From Hydnum rufescens UP504 (lineage: Eukaryota; Basidiomycota; Agaricomycetes; Cantharellales; Hydnaceae): DNA of 64,000 bases. Position 1 is the stretch's first letter. The number at the start of each line of letters is the position of its first letter. The DNA lies in NCBI GenBank assembly GCA_014904985.1, contig MU128943.1, forward strand, positions 3,978 to 67,977. The letters run 5' to 3'. The notes beneath the pieces were generated by a model. The model saw nothing but the letters and a program-made list of their open reading frames with translations, was not told the origin of the DNA and did no database searches. Positions 21,619 to 33,418 of this stretch are shown here, piece by piece. The translations under genes and the position numbers were made by a program.

Positions 21619-24600
21619 TTAGTCTGCAGGTGAGGCAAGAAAGTGAGTGCTAAATTTTCTGTGATGATCAATCCTGTTGTTTCCCACCTTGAAGAATTGA
21701 GTAAGCATACTCTCATTATTTGCATTGTCCTCCACTATATTGGCAAGGGTATCTTCAGGATTGAAGTGGACCAAATGTTGACCTGGGAGATGGAAGGGCA
21801 ATTGGACAATGTTTGGGATTTGCTCATGGAGCTCATAATGGAAAATGCACCAGCAGGCCTCTGGTACTCCAATGTATCATGCATCAATGTACTCCTTGAT
21901 TTCATCACATCTCATCTCAAGCATGGCTTGATCTGGACCTTTGGTGATGTATTTGTGGATGTACTTTGTGCTACTGTGCATGTTAGCACAGAATTCAACA
22001 TTGACATGACATCCAAGGAGCATAAGCAAGTGTGGATTATAGGGAACAACATGGCCATTGTGATATGTCTTTCCATGGCTGACCCAGGTCTGGCCATTGT
22101 CAGGGCAAGCATATAATGGGAATTCTTTCCCATCCATGGATGTTTCATCACGGAATTCTTTTGGAAAGCCTTTGGTGCATCTTCCATCCTCCACATCATG
22201 ACATCTGCCAACTTTACAGGAATGGATCATGGTTGATGTCACTTGTGCATAGAGCCTTGGTTGTGTCTCAGGATCTGGTAGGTGAGATCAAATGACCTGT
22301 TATTTAAGTCAATATCTCAGTTGAGAGCATAAGGTGATGACAGTCCAGCTGACCTTGTCAAGATCTTCTGAAGTTTGAGGTTTGTCCTCCCAGTCAATCC
22401 ATAATAGAAGATGGGCATGGGGTAGGCCACGTTTCTGGAATTCAATGACATGTACACATGCCAATTGTTTTCCAAACACCACAGCAAGTGTCTTGAATAG
22501 AAGACCCAGCTTCTCATAAAAGACATGATCCACTAAATCAGGCTGATCTGCTGGAACTTGGCCTGGAAGTATAGCCCCAAGGATCTCAGGCCAGTTAGGA
22601 TTTGCAGTGACAGTGATGAAGTAGGTTGCAGGTCCATAGAACTGTGCAGCTGCCATGGTGTCTTGGTATAGCTGCATCATGTGCTGAGGACTTCCAATAT
22701 GGGATGAAGGCAGGATAATTTGCTGTCCCAGTGCAGCAGCATTAGCATTTTGATTCCCATTCATGGCATCAACCAAGCCACCATAGAGTTCAGAACAAAT
22801 AGTAGCCTGATTCTGCCTAATCCAGTGGAGATTCAGCTGTTCCACACATGCCCAAACATCAACAATAAGTTGATGAGAGAGACAGCCACTGCAGAAGATG
22901 GTTGTGGGTTCCATCTGAGCTGGGTGTGCACCATGTGCAGGGAGCATGCAGTTATGAAGACGGTATGCCCAAAAGCATGTGTATGACACCATGTTATGAT
23001 TCCCTTCAGCATCTATAAAGAAGTCATAATTCAGAAATAGGTTTAATTCAGCCATAGAATAATCTCACGGTCTTCATCAGGTTCATCTTCTCCAACCAAT
23101 GGGATACCATGACAAACCCTGTCTCCCCATATGGAAACAATAGGACATACAGCAGTGGAGTATAGGTTGGGCTGTCCTCATAAATATGCTGCAAGCCATT
23201 TTCCCCTTGCTGGAGACATAAGACAATGTCCCGACCATGGGTAGCATTTTCTCCATCCCCTGGGAGAATTGCTGCAATCTGGTCAGCTTGGGGGACATTG
23301 TAACAGCGCTGATCTGCACTTTCATCCAGATGAATGTGACACTCAACATTACACTGAGCTACTGGAAGAGCAAGCAAAATCTCATGTGCAGTTCTGTACA
23401 TGGGAATGTAGGGATTATTGGCATGCATCATATCCTGAAGCTCAAGCATAATTTCAGGTGTAGTGCCTTGGTTGCAGGCCACCCGCTGTTGATGGGCATG
23501 TGCAAGTGCCTCCTGAGTGTCATGGATATACATCTGTGCATAACTGATATCATGTCCAGCCTGAAAGAGAAGTATTTTTCAGTAAGGCATCATCATACTG
23601 GTGTCAATAAATAAGCTGCACCTCTGGTAGAAGTGCTCCATGAAGATGTGAGAGTTGCCTATGGATCCTGAATGCATATGGGCCACCACCTGCAGCCAGT
23701 AATGCACTCATCAATTTTGACACCAAGAGATAGGAATGCAAATGCAGCATTATATTTCCAGATATTATTGAGGTAATTTCTGCTGCATTCATGTTGAATT
23801 GCAGGCAGAATGTAATTGGGGTCAAAATCCAATTGCATGGAGAGCAATGAATATAGAGGTTCTGGGGGGATCCTCATTGGAGGGAGAGATACTTTCCCCT
23901 GCTGACAGCATTTCCAAATATTGGATGAATTAAGGAGCTGTCACTCCATTTTTCTACCATCCAGTGAAGAGCACCACAGTTGGAGCATTGAACTGTCATG
24001 GGACCAAGGAAGAGATCAGGGTATTCCCTGTCATCATCATAAGGCTACAAGAATGCTCCATGATTGATATGCAGTCCTTGACCTCAACCCTCTCCTCAAC
24101 CTCAACCCCCTCCTCAACCTCAACCCTCTCCTCAACCTCAACCCTCTCCTCAACCTCAACCCTCCCCTTGACCTCAACCTCAACCTTGACCCTCCCCTTG
24201 ACCTTGACCTCAACCCTCTCCTCAACCTTGGCCATGGCCATGGGGTTCTCTTGGAGCACCCTGTCCTTGTGCATGGTCATCATTCACCCCATCACCATCA
24301 CTGTCTGAATCCCCAGGGCCACCACCTCCAGCAGGTGCCCCAGCACCTTGGCCATGGCCTTGCATGGGAATTCTATAGCCATGACCATGAAGATGTCTTC
24401 CAAGTTGGCCTTGATTATGGCCATGTGGGGGAGGTGGAACATGCTCTGGTGGTTGTAGTATTTGAAGTGCACAGTGAACTTGATAATCAGGAAGTTGTTC
24501 ATATCATTGAGGCCTCTGTGCATTTCGGCGAGGCCAGGCAGAGGGTGGTGTATCAAGAAAGTCATCAGCCCCATCATCCTCAATTTCGGGTGATGATTGT

Positions 24601-24878
24601 GTTGATGGTTCATAATCATCCCCAGAACCCATATTTTCATCCAATGCAGATGATGATGATGTTACCCTTTCAGATTGTGAAGTGTGGGTTTGTGGCATTG
24701 GTGACTGCTGCTGATGCTGATTTAATTCAAATGGTGGTAATAGTGGGAAATTGTGTTGTGGAATGTGTGGTGGAATGTGTGGATTTGGCACAGGGACCCG
24801 AGATGGTCCAGCTTGGGATGGTCCCTGTGGCTGGTTGACAGCACAACGATAACTGTGTTTTGCCTGAAGAGGTGGCAA
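21619..24878 (-). pseudogene. Helitron Rep-type protein fragment
   Basis: On the minus strand, frames read in order: a disordered Pro/Gln N-terminus (24878-24504); a Helitron N-terminal domain (23533-23048, with QYVLLFPYGE-like LLYVLLFPYGETGF); a Rep core (23055-22309, FITVTANPNWPEI and the HUH motif in FQKRGLPHAHLLLW); and a second block (22242-21877) with GFPKEF, VVPYNPHLL and the two-tyrosine motif YIHKYITKG. A further piece, HLPGQHLVHFN, follows. The Pif1 helicase half is missing, cut off by element B-2 at 21593. Frame changes between blocks show it is broken, although introns cannot be excluded. Confidence 0.8.
24076..24230. repeat. CTCAACC-type minisatellite
   Basis: Tandem units based on CCTCAACCCTCTCCTCAA run for about 150 bp inside the Helitron N-terminal remnant. 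No function is seen. Confidence 0.75.
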
Positions 24879-24899
24879 TGCATCAGCCTGTGCTCATAA

Positions 24900-26130
24900 T
24901 TGGCTGATTTGATATTGTTGAGTTGTTGATGGAGTAGATCTTTCCCTCACAGGGGAGTGGAGTTCTCTCTCCTGTCTTTCTCTGCTATGGCTTTGATTTT
25001 TAGCCTGCTCAGGGCTGGGTGTCCCTTGGGGTTCCAGGGACGACCTTAATTCCCCAACATTGAACAACCACCATCAACAGTTGACAAAATCACCCCAGAG
25101 TTACCAAAATAGCCCCAGAGTTAACAGAAATAGCCCCCAGAATTAACAAAATGGCCACCCAAAGTCAACCACCAAAATGAACAGAAGTCATTAAGAAAGT
25201 CAGTAAAAGCTGTTGAAATTAATGTAAATCAGACTCACATTCTTTTTGCCCCCAAGTCAACAAAAATACCCCAGAGTTAATAAAAACACCCCCAGAGTCA
25301 ATAAAATACCCCCAGAAATCAATAAAAATATCCCCCAGAAGTCAAACACCCCCAGAATCAATAACCCCCCCCCCAGAAGTCAATCAAACCCCCCCAAAGT
25401 CAATAAAACCCCCCCCCCCCAGAAGTCAATCAACACCCCCCCAGAGTCAATAAAAATACCCCAGAAGTCAATCAAAAACCCCCAAAAGTCAATAAAAAAC
25501 ACCCCCCAAAGTCAATCAAACACCCCCAGAAGTCAATAAAAAACACACCCAAAAGTCAATGAAATCAACCAAGACAGTCAGTAAAAAGTTGTTGAAGTTA
25601 AGGTAAATTAGACTTACATTCTCTTATATTTTTCCCTCCATGATAGGAAAAGTAGACTGGGAGTGGGAATCCAAATCTACCATGGAAAAGGTGTGCAAGA
25701 GGCCATCCACAATTGACTTTGTTATGTTAGGAATAAAAATTCACTATTCCCATGCTTCTGGATTGAATAATTTAACTTGGGATCTTCACCATTTATATAT
25801 ATGATGATGGAGAACACCATGTTTGATCAACCCACCCTGTGAGTGAGAGGGAAAAGTCTATTTGGCACTCAGAACTCAGAAGGGCCAGTACATAGTCTTC
25901 TAATTTCCTTATTTTAGTACAGTTGTGTTGACTTAACTGTCTAATATGCACTGTTGCTGTAATGGCATTAAGAGGCTGAGGGTTCAAACCTGAGTGACAC
26001 CACCAATTTTTGGCACCTTGGCTCTCATCACAGATCACATGTGTGTGAAACCACTGCTGAATTCAAACTCTGCAGATGAGCTAAGCAAAGTTAAAACTCT
26101 GAAGATGAGGTAATCATTGACCTAAGTCCA
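24900..26130. other. non-coding stretch with an A/C-rich minisatellite
   Basis: From about 25060 to 25570 units of roughly 18-22 bp (AATAAAAACCCCCCAGAAGTC-like) repeat with variable C runs. The rest has no supported gene. Near 25915-26010 a box-B-like GGTTCAAACCT is preceded by TTAGTACAGTTG; this could be a tRNA-derived SINE relic, but I would not call it firmly. Confidence 0.5.
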
Positions 26131-26136
26131 TTCTGT

Positions 26137-26890
26137 TATAGATGTCCTGGACTGCTTCAATATGGCTGATGCCCACCCTGTGTCTACTCCTCTGGCCAAG
26201 TCAAGTCCATTGACTAAAGAAGACTGCCCTCAGACTCCTGAGGACTTGGAGTACATGAAGTCTGTCCCTTATCTCTCAGCTGTAGGCAGTCTGATGTACC
26301 TTTCAGTTGGTACACATGCAGACATCAGCTTTGCAGTGGGAGCTCTAAGTAGGTTTAATGCAAACCCAGGACAGGCCCATTGGAAACAAGTTCAGCATGT
26401 CTTCAAGTACCTTGCTGGTACAAAGGACCTTATGCTTTGCTATGGTCCTGGACAAGACTCAACTTGCCTTCAGATTTATTCTGATGCAGACTATGCTGGG
26501 GATGTTGACTTGGCATGCTCTACTAGTGGGCATGCTGTCTTTATTGGCAAATGCTTGGTGAACTGGAGCAGTAAGAGGCAATCTGTTGTAGCCAAGTCTA
26601 CTACAGAAGCAGAATACATTGCTGCCAATGAGGCTGGCTCTGATGGTGTCTGGTTTCAGAATTTCATGTCTGAACTAGGATATCCTGCAAGTGGTGCAAC
26701 CACTTTGTGGCTTGACAATCAGTCAGCTATCAGAGTTGGGAAGAACCCAGAGCACCATAGCTGAATGCGGCATCTGCTGCCTAAGTACCATTGGCTTTGG
26801 GAACAGGTGGAGGACAAGGTTTTTTCACTTGAATATGTTTCAACTTCTTTGATGAGGGCAGATGTTCTTACAAAGCCCTTGAGACAGTAG
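26137..26890 (+). pseudogene. copia family D RT C-terminus and RNase H fragment
   Basis: The frame begins near ADAHPVSTPL and holds the end of RT (YLSAVGSLMYL) and RNase H (YSDADYAGDV, TTEAEYIAANEA, DNQSAIRVGKNPEHH). One in-frame TGA at 26762 replaces an expected Arg codon before MRHLLPKYHW; the frame then continues to TAG 26888. A polypurine tract and the family D LTR follow. The 5' part of the element is missing here. Confidence 0.85.
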
Positions 26891-26951
26891 CCCATTCTTG
26901 AGTACTTTCCCTTCTTGGGCTTGGTTCTCACTCTGCTTTGTAAAGTGGGAG

Positions 26952-27129
26952 TGTTGAAGTTGTGCCCTTGTATTACTTGTTTTGTGCTATTCTTTGTTTT
27001 GCTTCCTGTTTATGGTTGTTGTGATGGAGGTGGATATGGCTTAACTCTTGCTACATCAAGACTCAAGCCAATCCACCTCAGTTCCACTCTGGGTGTCTGT
27101 GTAGGCCTTTCCCATTCCTCCACTTGAAC
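26952..27129 (+). repeat. 3' LTR of copia family D
   Basis: It starts TGTTGAAGTTGTGCCC directly after AAAGTGGGAG (polypurine tract) and ends near CCACTTGAAC. This copy defines the family D LTR by position. It is about 178 bp long. Confidence 0.8.
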
Positions 27130-27440
27130 CTAACCACCTAGAGCCTCAGGGATTAAGCCGACATGTGTTCTAAGCCAGCCAGAGAGATACTTCACAGCAA
27201 GCACAAGATCCTGGATAAGTACCAACGGAAGCATTCAAACAGTGGTGGTTACCCCATTTGGGGACCCTCATCTGGCTTCCACACTGGGGAGTCACATCAT
27301 CTCAAGACACATGCATACTGGCATCATCAGGTAGCTAAGAAAATTGATGATGATGCCTGGTAGGTTCCACCTGAAATTAGGTTCATTTGAAGAGTACAGA
27401 TGCAAATGCATGAAATGACATGCAAACAGTGGTGAAAGAC
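27130..27440. other. unassigned sequence
   Basis: It lies between the family D 3' LTR and the truncated edge of element B-3. No coding frame or recognised repeat is visible. Confidence 0.35.
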
Positions 27441-27765
27441 TGTATCCTTCAGATATAAGGCTGCCAGACAATATTTGATATCCTGAGACAAAGGGGAAAT
27501 TCGTATGCAGAACACTGAATTCTTCTTCGTTTGTGATGCCCTTCATACCGTTGGATGGACATTTTTAATATCTTTCTAGGTGCAGTTATTTCATGCAAAT
27601 CTGATCAAAACTGAGGGAGAAATTCGAAAAATACACCTTCTGATTATGAATGAGCAGGTGGAATTGTTCCAGAAGCTTCAGTTTTGATCCGATGAGCACT
27701 TAATTGCTATCATTTGATAGGTATTGATCACAGCTTTCAGGGCACTATATTTGCAAATTGACCAA

Positions 27766-30714
27766 TATAGAAGAAGGGTTGGGAGCTCTGATGACTGTCA
27801 AATCAAAATCTGGTTCAGCCAGTGTGTGGATGGGAGACTGTATTTCTGTTGTTATTCGTTGGGCTGGTTTGCTTCAATGGTTGATCACACTCTGCAAGAC
27901 GTGTATGGTGTTCAGTGGAGAATAGGAAGGGATATGGACTAGCTGTAGTCAATGATATATTGTTTAGGATGCTTGTAGAAAGGCTTATATGTCATTCATG
28001 TTGTGTTGGTCTGTTTACTGATATTTGTGTATTCTTGTTTACGTTCTCCTGGTCAAAATGTGGATATCTGTGGGTTATAGACTGGTCAGTGCTTGGTTAG
28101 TCTTGTTAGTATGTTTCTTTCTTCTTTCTTCAAAACCTGATACATATTTCGTTATGCTTACTTTTCCTTGGATGTCCAGCAACTCTAACCTTAGGTCCTG
28201 CAACTATCCTTGGCTTTAGTGATTCACGTAGAGGGCTACCAGTGGCTTTGTCTTAACAACCTTGAAGATGACTTAGCTCCAGATGGCTTATAGATAGACT
28301 GTTCTTTAGAGGCAAGCAGAAAAGTTGACAGTGGTTGACAGTGATGATTTCCAGAGAGGAGATTCTTGTGTGGGGTTACAGGAAATCTACCAGCTTTTAT
28401 ACCTTTCTGAAGGTGGCTGTGTTTAAGAAATATGACTCCCCCATGGGTGAGTCATATGTGAGTCATAGGTGAGAACAAAAGAAAAATAACAAGATGATGT
28501 AATAATGCAGTCATAGCTGAGTCATGCATAAGGAGAACAAAAGAAATCATGAGGAGTGATGTCATAGTGATGTCATTCATAAAGAGAACAAAAGGAATCA
28601 TGAGGGGGGGTGATGTCACCAATTTGCTGAGCATGTGGAATGCTTGGAGCATGTGGTCACTGACCATGTGGAGCATTCTGGAGGCGAAATGAAAGGATAT
28701 CTCCGGGTTTTGGAGATTAATTTGAGCATAGTCCAGTGGTTAAGGTGTTTTGTTGTTGGTTGATAATGGGGACAAGTGCATGGGATGGGATTCGATGCAG
28801 AAACAGCAGTTTGCATCCGTTGTAAGTGGGAATTTGAAGTCGACTCCAGCTACAGTCCACGATATGAGATTGAGAATGAAGAGAAGGGATCACAGGATCA
28901 ATCCGGGTGTTCAGGTCCTTGTGAAGGAACAGTCTTTGGAAAGGGAGAATGTACTGCTCTGATAGAGACTATCTAAACAGAGAATGAAAGGATCAAATCA
29001 CACACTAAGTCCTCCTCTGGAGAACCTATCAAAAGCGTGATAAGTAGTGCTTGTGTTGTGGAGTTTACCCTAGGACCAGTGGCAGTTTGTTAAGCCTTCA
29101 AAACTGGGGATGAGGGGGAAAGACAATCAAAATTCGCATCTCCTGCACTTAATATACATCACAGAAAAATGCTATGGTAACCGGCAGAAAGGTGGGATTA
29201 AGGCGAAAATGATGAAAAAGAAATCAAGTCAAAATCTTGAAAACTGAAGGAGATATTCAATTAACAAGTCAGAACAGGGGAATATGGCTTAACCAAGGTA
29301 TTCCTCCTCTCCTACTGAACAGAATCCCTTGGGGAAAGGTGGAACTGGTCGCCCTAAACGTACCCTCCATCGGACATAGGGCGCCGGAACCATAATTGCC
29401 TTTAGTAATCAGAAAAGCGGAGGTAAAAGTGAAATGAGACATGGGGAGACTAAATCACAGAAAGCCGAGTTCTAATCCGCTCAGTTTTCCCTTGGTACCA
29501 TTCGATGCGTATTTTCAGCATCTTTCCAGGGGTGGTCGTTACTAACGAATTGGATCAAAACTGGTGAAGATATTCACGAAATACTGAAGGATAGTGTGGA
29601 GCATGAGGTAAAATCAACCTGGAGGATGCAGTTCGTATCCGATAAACGCGTGTGTGGTACCGTTGGATAGGCATTGATCGTAGCTTTCTGGACGCTATCT
29701 TGCCGAGTCGATCCGATCAAAAATGAGGGAGATATTTGCGAAATACTCCTTGAGAGTATGGGAATAGCCCCTATTTAACATGTGACTAATCCACGAGTTG
29801 GATCCAAAGGATTAGGTGATCTTGATTATATAATTGGGACTTGTATATCGCCCTTGAGGCAATGGCACAGAAGACTGGATTGAGCATCAATGAAGAGGGC
29901 AAGTTGAATTGCCAAAGCCACAATTGGCTGGACTTGAGGTAAATACAAAATCAGGTGGTCTGTTGAAGACCTGGAGGTGGACAAACAATTGTCTTGTATA
30001 CAAAGTGGAGGAGAAGCGAGTAGGCCATGGTTTTGAAAGAGGGGAATCTGTGCTATTTAATAATAAAAGGAATGATGGGAAATGGAGGAGGCGGAATTGA
30101 ACATATTGGATTCGTTTGAGGAGGTAGTTGGCCGGTGATACGAATTCTATGTGGTAGGGATTTATCCCTCCAACACTGTAATAGACGTTCTTGGTATCAT
30201 TAGATGCGGATTTTTAACAGCTTTCTGGGCGCGGTAGTTCTGAGCAGATCCGGTGTAAACTGACAGAGAAATTCGTTTTTTACTGATGGGTGTTGATTCT
30301 GATAGTAATATTGTTCTGTAGGGCTCAGTTTTGATCTGTTCTTCACGTGCTCAGTACCGTTGGATGCGGATTCTTCATATCTTTCTAGGCGCGGTTGTTC
30401 CGAAAGGATTTAATGCAAACTGATGGAGAAATTCGTTTTTTACTGAAAATTCCGGATTTTGGTAGTAAAATTGGCCTGGAGAGTGCAGTTTTGGTCCATT
30501 TAACTTGTGTTTGGTACCATTAGAAAGGTGTGAATCGTAGCTTTCTAAGCGTTATATGGGCGTACCTCTCCGATCAAAACTGATGGAGTTATAGAACGAA
30601 TTCGATTTCTGCACATAGCCGTAATTAATTTCGTAATTGGTCATGTGATCGTTCAAAGGCTGGGAGTGGTGTGATTTCGCATTTTGTGATACTGGATTGT
30701 TTTTATCTTCCACA
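27766..30714 (-). mobile_element. non-coding element E-2, 4-bp duplication from CCGA, containing B-4
   Basis: It has the same ends as E-1 (TATAGAAGAAGG...CTTCCACA). The flanks are CCAA (27762-27765) and CTGA (30715-30718), which are the two possible single deaminations of CCGA. Removing the nested B-4 and its duplication leaves 1590 bp, against 1588 bp for E-1. It is inserted into element B-3. Confidence 0.7.
28821..30175 (-). mobile_element. non-coding element B-4 (1355 bp), 4-bp duplication CCGT
   Basis: The plus strand runs TGTAAGTGGG...ATCCCTCCAACA, flanked by CCGT (28817-28820) and CTGT (30176-30179). The empty site in E-1 reads TTTGCATCCATAATAG, so the target was CCGT. It is the least deaminated B copy and keeps many CG dinucleotides, suggesting it is the youngest. 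Confidence 0.75.
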
Positions 30715-31356
30715 CTGAATATGAATTGACTTCAAAAAGCGAAAAAATACTCCTTAAGAGCATGGATTCCATAGTAAAATCATTCTAGAACATGCAGTTT
30801 TAATCAGATTGACTCATACCTGGTATCGTTGGATAGGTGTAAATCATATCTTTTCGGACACTATTTTTCTGAGCCAATCCGATCAAAAATGATGGAGAAA
30901 TTCGATGAATACTCCTTAAGAGTGCCCTATTTGATTATGTAATGCATCTGCAAGTAGGAATGAAGGCCCAGGTGTGTAATCCACTGTATTACATAATCCC
31001 AATTCATTAGAGCTGCCCTTAAGGCAGCAGGATTGATTTGAAGGGATTGAAGGAGAATTCAAGATGATATACAGAAGGGCAAGTTGAATTGCCAGGTCCA
31101 CCATATCATGGCTTATGGTAGGGCATAGATGAATACAGTCCCTGTGGCCTGTTGAAGACCCCAGGAGATTGACTTGTATACAAGGGGAATGAGCATTCCA
31201 TTTACATGTTTTCAAGCATATGGAACTCAGGCTCATTCTTGAACAAATGAAAGAATTGTTATTTGGACAACATATTGGTACATTTTTTTAATTCATTCAT
31301 TGGAAAATTCAATGCTGAAAGGGAACTCTATGTGGTTGGGATTTTTCCCTCCAACA

Positions 31357-31476
31357 CTGGCCTGAGATCACCAGATGCCATAAATGGTGCTAACCAAATA
31401 TGGGAATAGGGGCAAATAACAAATGTGTCAATCAGGGAAATGGAATGTCAAATGCAATACCTGTCACATCTCAACA
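31357..31476 (-). repeat. truncated copia family A' LTR (inverted)
   Basis: The minus strand starts TGTTGAGATGTGACAGG and stops at the insertion point of element B-3 in its CCGG motif. It matches 10935-11054. Confidence 0.7.
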
Positions 31477-31997
31477 AACAGTGCAGAGGAGGGTCTGAAA
31501 AAGTGAAAACTTGATAGGTGAACCTCAACTGAGTGAGATGGACACCCTAGAGGATTTTGTTGGACAATGTGCACAGATTGGGCTGTAATGTGGTACAACG
31601 GTGGGGGCACTAGTGACAATGGTGTGTGCCAAATATGGGACACATCAGATGAGAGGATGATGAGATATTCATAATTTCAGGAATGAGGTAGGGGGAGCAG
31701 GTGACCACAGTAGTGATGATGAACCAACCAGTGGACCAAATTGCCTGGAAATCTGATGGAATGTAGGGGGCATATGGGCAATGCTGTGTGCAAAAAAGAG
31801 CAAGGAAAGGCCATGAATTGAGGGAGATATAGGTGATTGATGGAATGAGGAAAAGCAGCCAAAGAAGGTTGAATATCTCAAGAACCACTGGGTGGAATTG
31901 GCTGAAAATTGGTGTGGACAGCAGGTACAATGCATAGAAGGTGTGTGCACAGTTTCAGGATGATTGGAGCTAGGCCTGGGGCAATGGGCCCATAACC
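31477..31997 (-). mobile_element. copia family D leader and primer-binding site (inverted)
   Basis: The reverse complement starts GGTTATGGGCCCATTGCCCC (PBS at 31985-31997) and follows the leader of the element at 8181-8640, with moderate divergence. It directly abuts an inverted LTR D (31998-32176), giving the normal order LTR-PBS-leader on the minus strand. Gag and pol are absent. Confidence 0.75.
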
Positions 31998-32176
31998 TGT
32001 TTAAGTGGAGGAATGGGAAAGGCCTACACAGTCACCCAGAGTGGAACTGAGGTGGATTGGCTTAAGTCTTGATGTAGCAAGAGTTAAGCCATATCCACCT
32101 CCATCACAACAACCATAAACAGGAAGCAAAACCAAGAATAGCACAAAACAAGTAATACAAGGGCACAACTTCAACA
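31998..32176 (-). repeat. 5' LTR of an inverted copia family D relic
   Basis: 179 bp, TGTTTAAGTGGAGG...CTTCAACA on the plus strand, adjacent to the primer-binding site of the same relic. Confidence 0.8.
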
Positions 32177-32250
32177 GAAAGCACCTCTAGGCACTAAGTC
32201 ATTCCATATAACCTCTGGGTAATTATTAGAATCTCTGGATCTATAATTAT

Positions 32251-32325
32251 GTTACAATAACCTTTGGCAGGGTTAGCCACTCTACTATGTGCATAGTGAC
32301 TAACTCTGCCAAAGGTTATTGTAAC
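32251..32325. repeat. 26-bp near-perfect inverted repeat (hairpin)
   Basis: The left arm is 32251-32276 (starting GTTACAATAACCTTTGGCA). The right arm is 32300-32325 (ending TGCCAAAGGTTATTGTAAC). There is one mismatch and a 23-nt loop. Similarity beyond the arms is weak. It could be the core of a fold-back MITE; no target duplication was found. Confidence 0.7.
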
Positions 32326-33418
32326 AATTACATAAGCTATAATGAGAGGAAGAGCATGTATGTATTAGGTAATATAGCTCCATATTACACTGAGGAAGCA
32401 ACCTCCAGAGCTATTACATAATATACACCCAGCTGAAGGCTAATAACATAGCACAACAGATGTGGGAAAAGGGAATTGAGCAAACCAAAGAAATGAACCA
32501 GGAAATGGAGACTAACTTCCCATATCTCTAATAACACAGGAGCCAGGAGAGCTGGGTGCTCAATAAATATGCTGCACTGCATATTATGAGGGTTCCCCTC
32601 AAATGTTTGTCATGCTTGCATATGTCTCAGGGGCCTTAGGTGGCTGAAATTAACCCATCTACTGGTAACCTGTAAGCAGCCACCTACCTTAGTCATGTGA
32701 GTGACAGGTAATCCTACCTGCCCTTCACAGTCATATCTGCCACCCCCATGCACTGAGATTGGCAAAGCAATTATTAGTGCTTTACAATCTCTCACACAGC
32801 CACACATGCACATTGAAAAATCCTTGGCTGATGAACTTGCCAGCAGGAATAATGACTATATACCTTTGTTAAAAATTCATCCTCACACTGGGTGATTCCG
32901 GCCGTGATGAAAACCAGCACTTTCCCAAGGATGAATTGATTCATCTGTACCACTGAGTGATACATTTCCGGAAGAATTTGGGTGAATGTCATCCTCAGCA
33001 AGTTCCATAGCGTATGTGCATAAAGAGGATGCAATAACTCCGGGTCTCCTTCGGGTCAATTCTGAGTCGAAGTCGGGTCTCGGTCAGTTCAAGTCGAGTC
33101 GCGGTAACACTAGATGCCGCCGTGTGGATTATCTCAATCAAGTATTGGCTTCTGTCTTGGATTTGTATGTAGTAGGATGTCTTTAGTTCAGTGATCCTCA
33201 TCCGGCTATCTTTGTTGATCTCCGTGAGAGGACAGAACCCGGCGATACCCGGCTTGGTTGCCGCCGCTACCGATAACAAGCAATACAGTTTCCTACCGGC
33301 TTGCAAGGGGTCCCAGACTAACAGCAGCAATACAACGAGGGTTCAGAAAGCATCTCAAGCACAGTCTTCAACGCTGTGCACACCTCTAATTATCTTCCAT
33401 ATATACAAAGGACTTAAC
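32326..33418. other. border between transposon nest and genes; no gene seen
   Basis: No frame in this stretch has support. The last few hundred bases before 33419 presumably hold the OPI10 promoter and 5' leader. Confidence 0.4.

Larger units (their letters stand above)
27441..31356 (-). mobile_element. element B-3 (inverted, truncated), split by element E-2
   Basis: The parts are 27441-27765 and 30715-31356; together they follow B-2 (13330-14303) closely. The minus strand starts TGTTGGAGGGAAAAATCCC at 31356. The flanking base quartet CTGG (31357-31360) equals a deaminated CCGG in an inverted LTR A', the same tetranucleotide that received E-1. The other end is truncated. Confidence 0.7.

Noticed and set aside
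24284..24838. Plus-strand open frames rich in His, Val and Glu
   Set aside because: They are shadows of the repetitive Helitron N-terminal remnant on the other strand.
24076..25570. CRISPR-like array
   Set aside because: The repeats are direct minisatellites with no unique spacers, in a eukaryotic genome.
25915..26010. tRNA gene suggested by GGTTCAAACCT
   Set aside because: No cloverleaf can be drawn with a paired acceptor stem; at most it is a SINE-like relic.
32995..33330. 111-residue minus-strand frame upstream of OPI10
   Set aside because: It has no homology that I recognise, overlaps the expected OPI10 promoter, and has no supporting splice or codon pattern.
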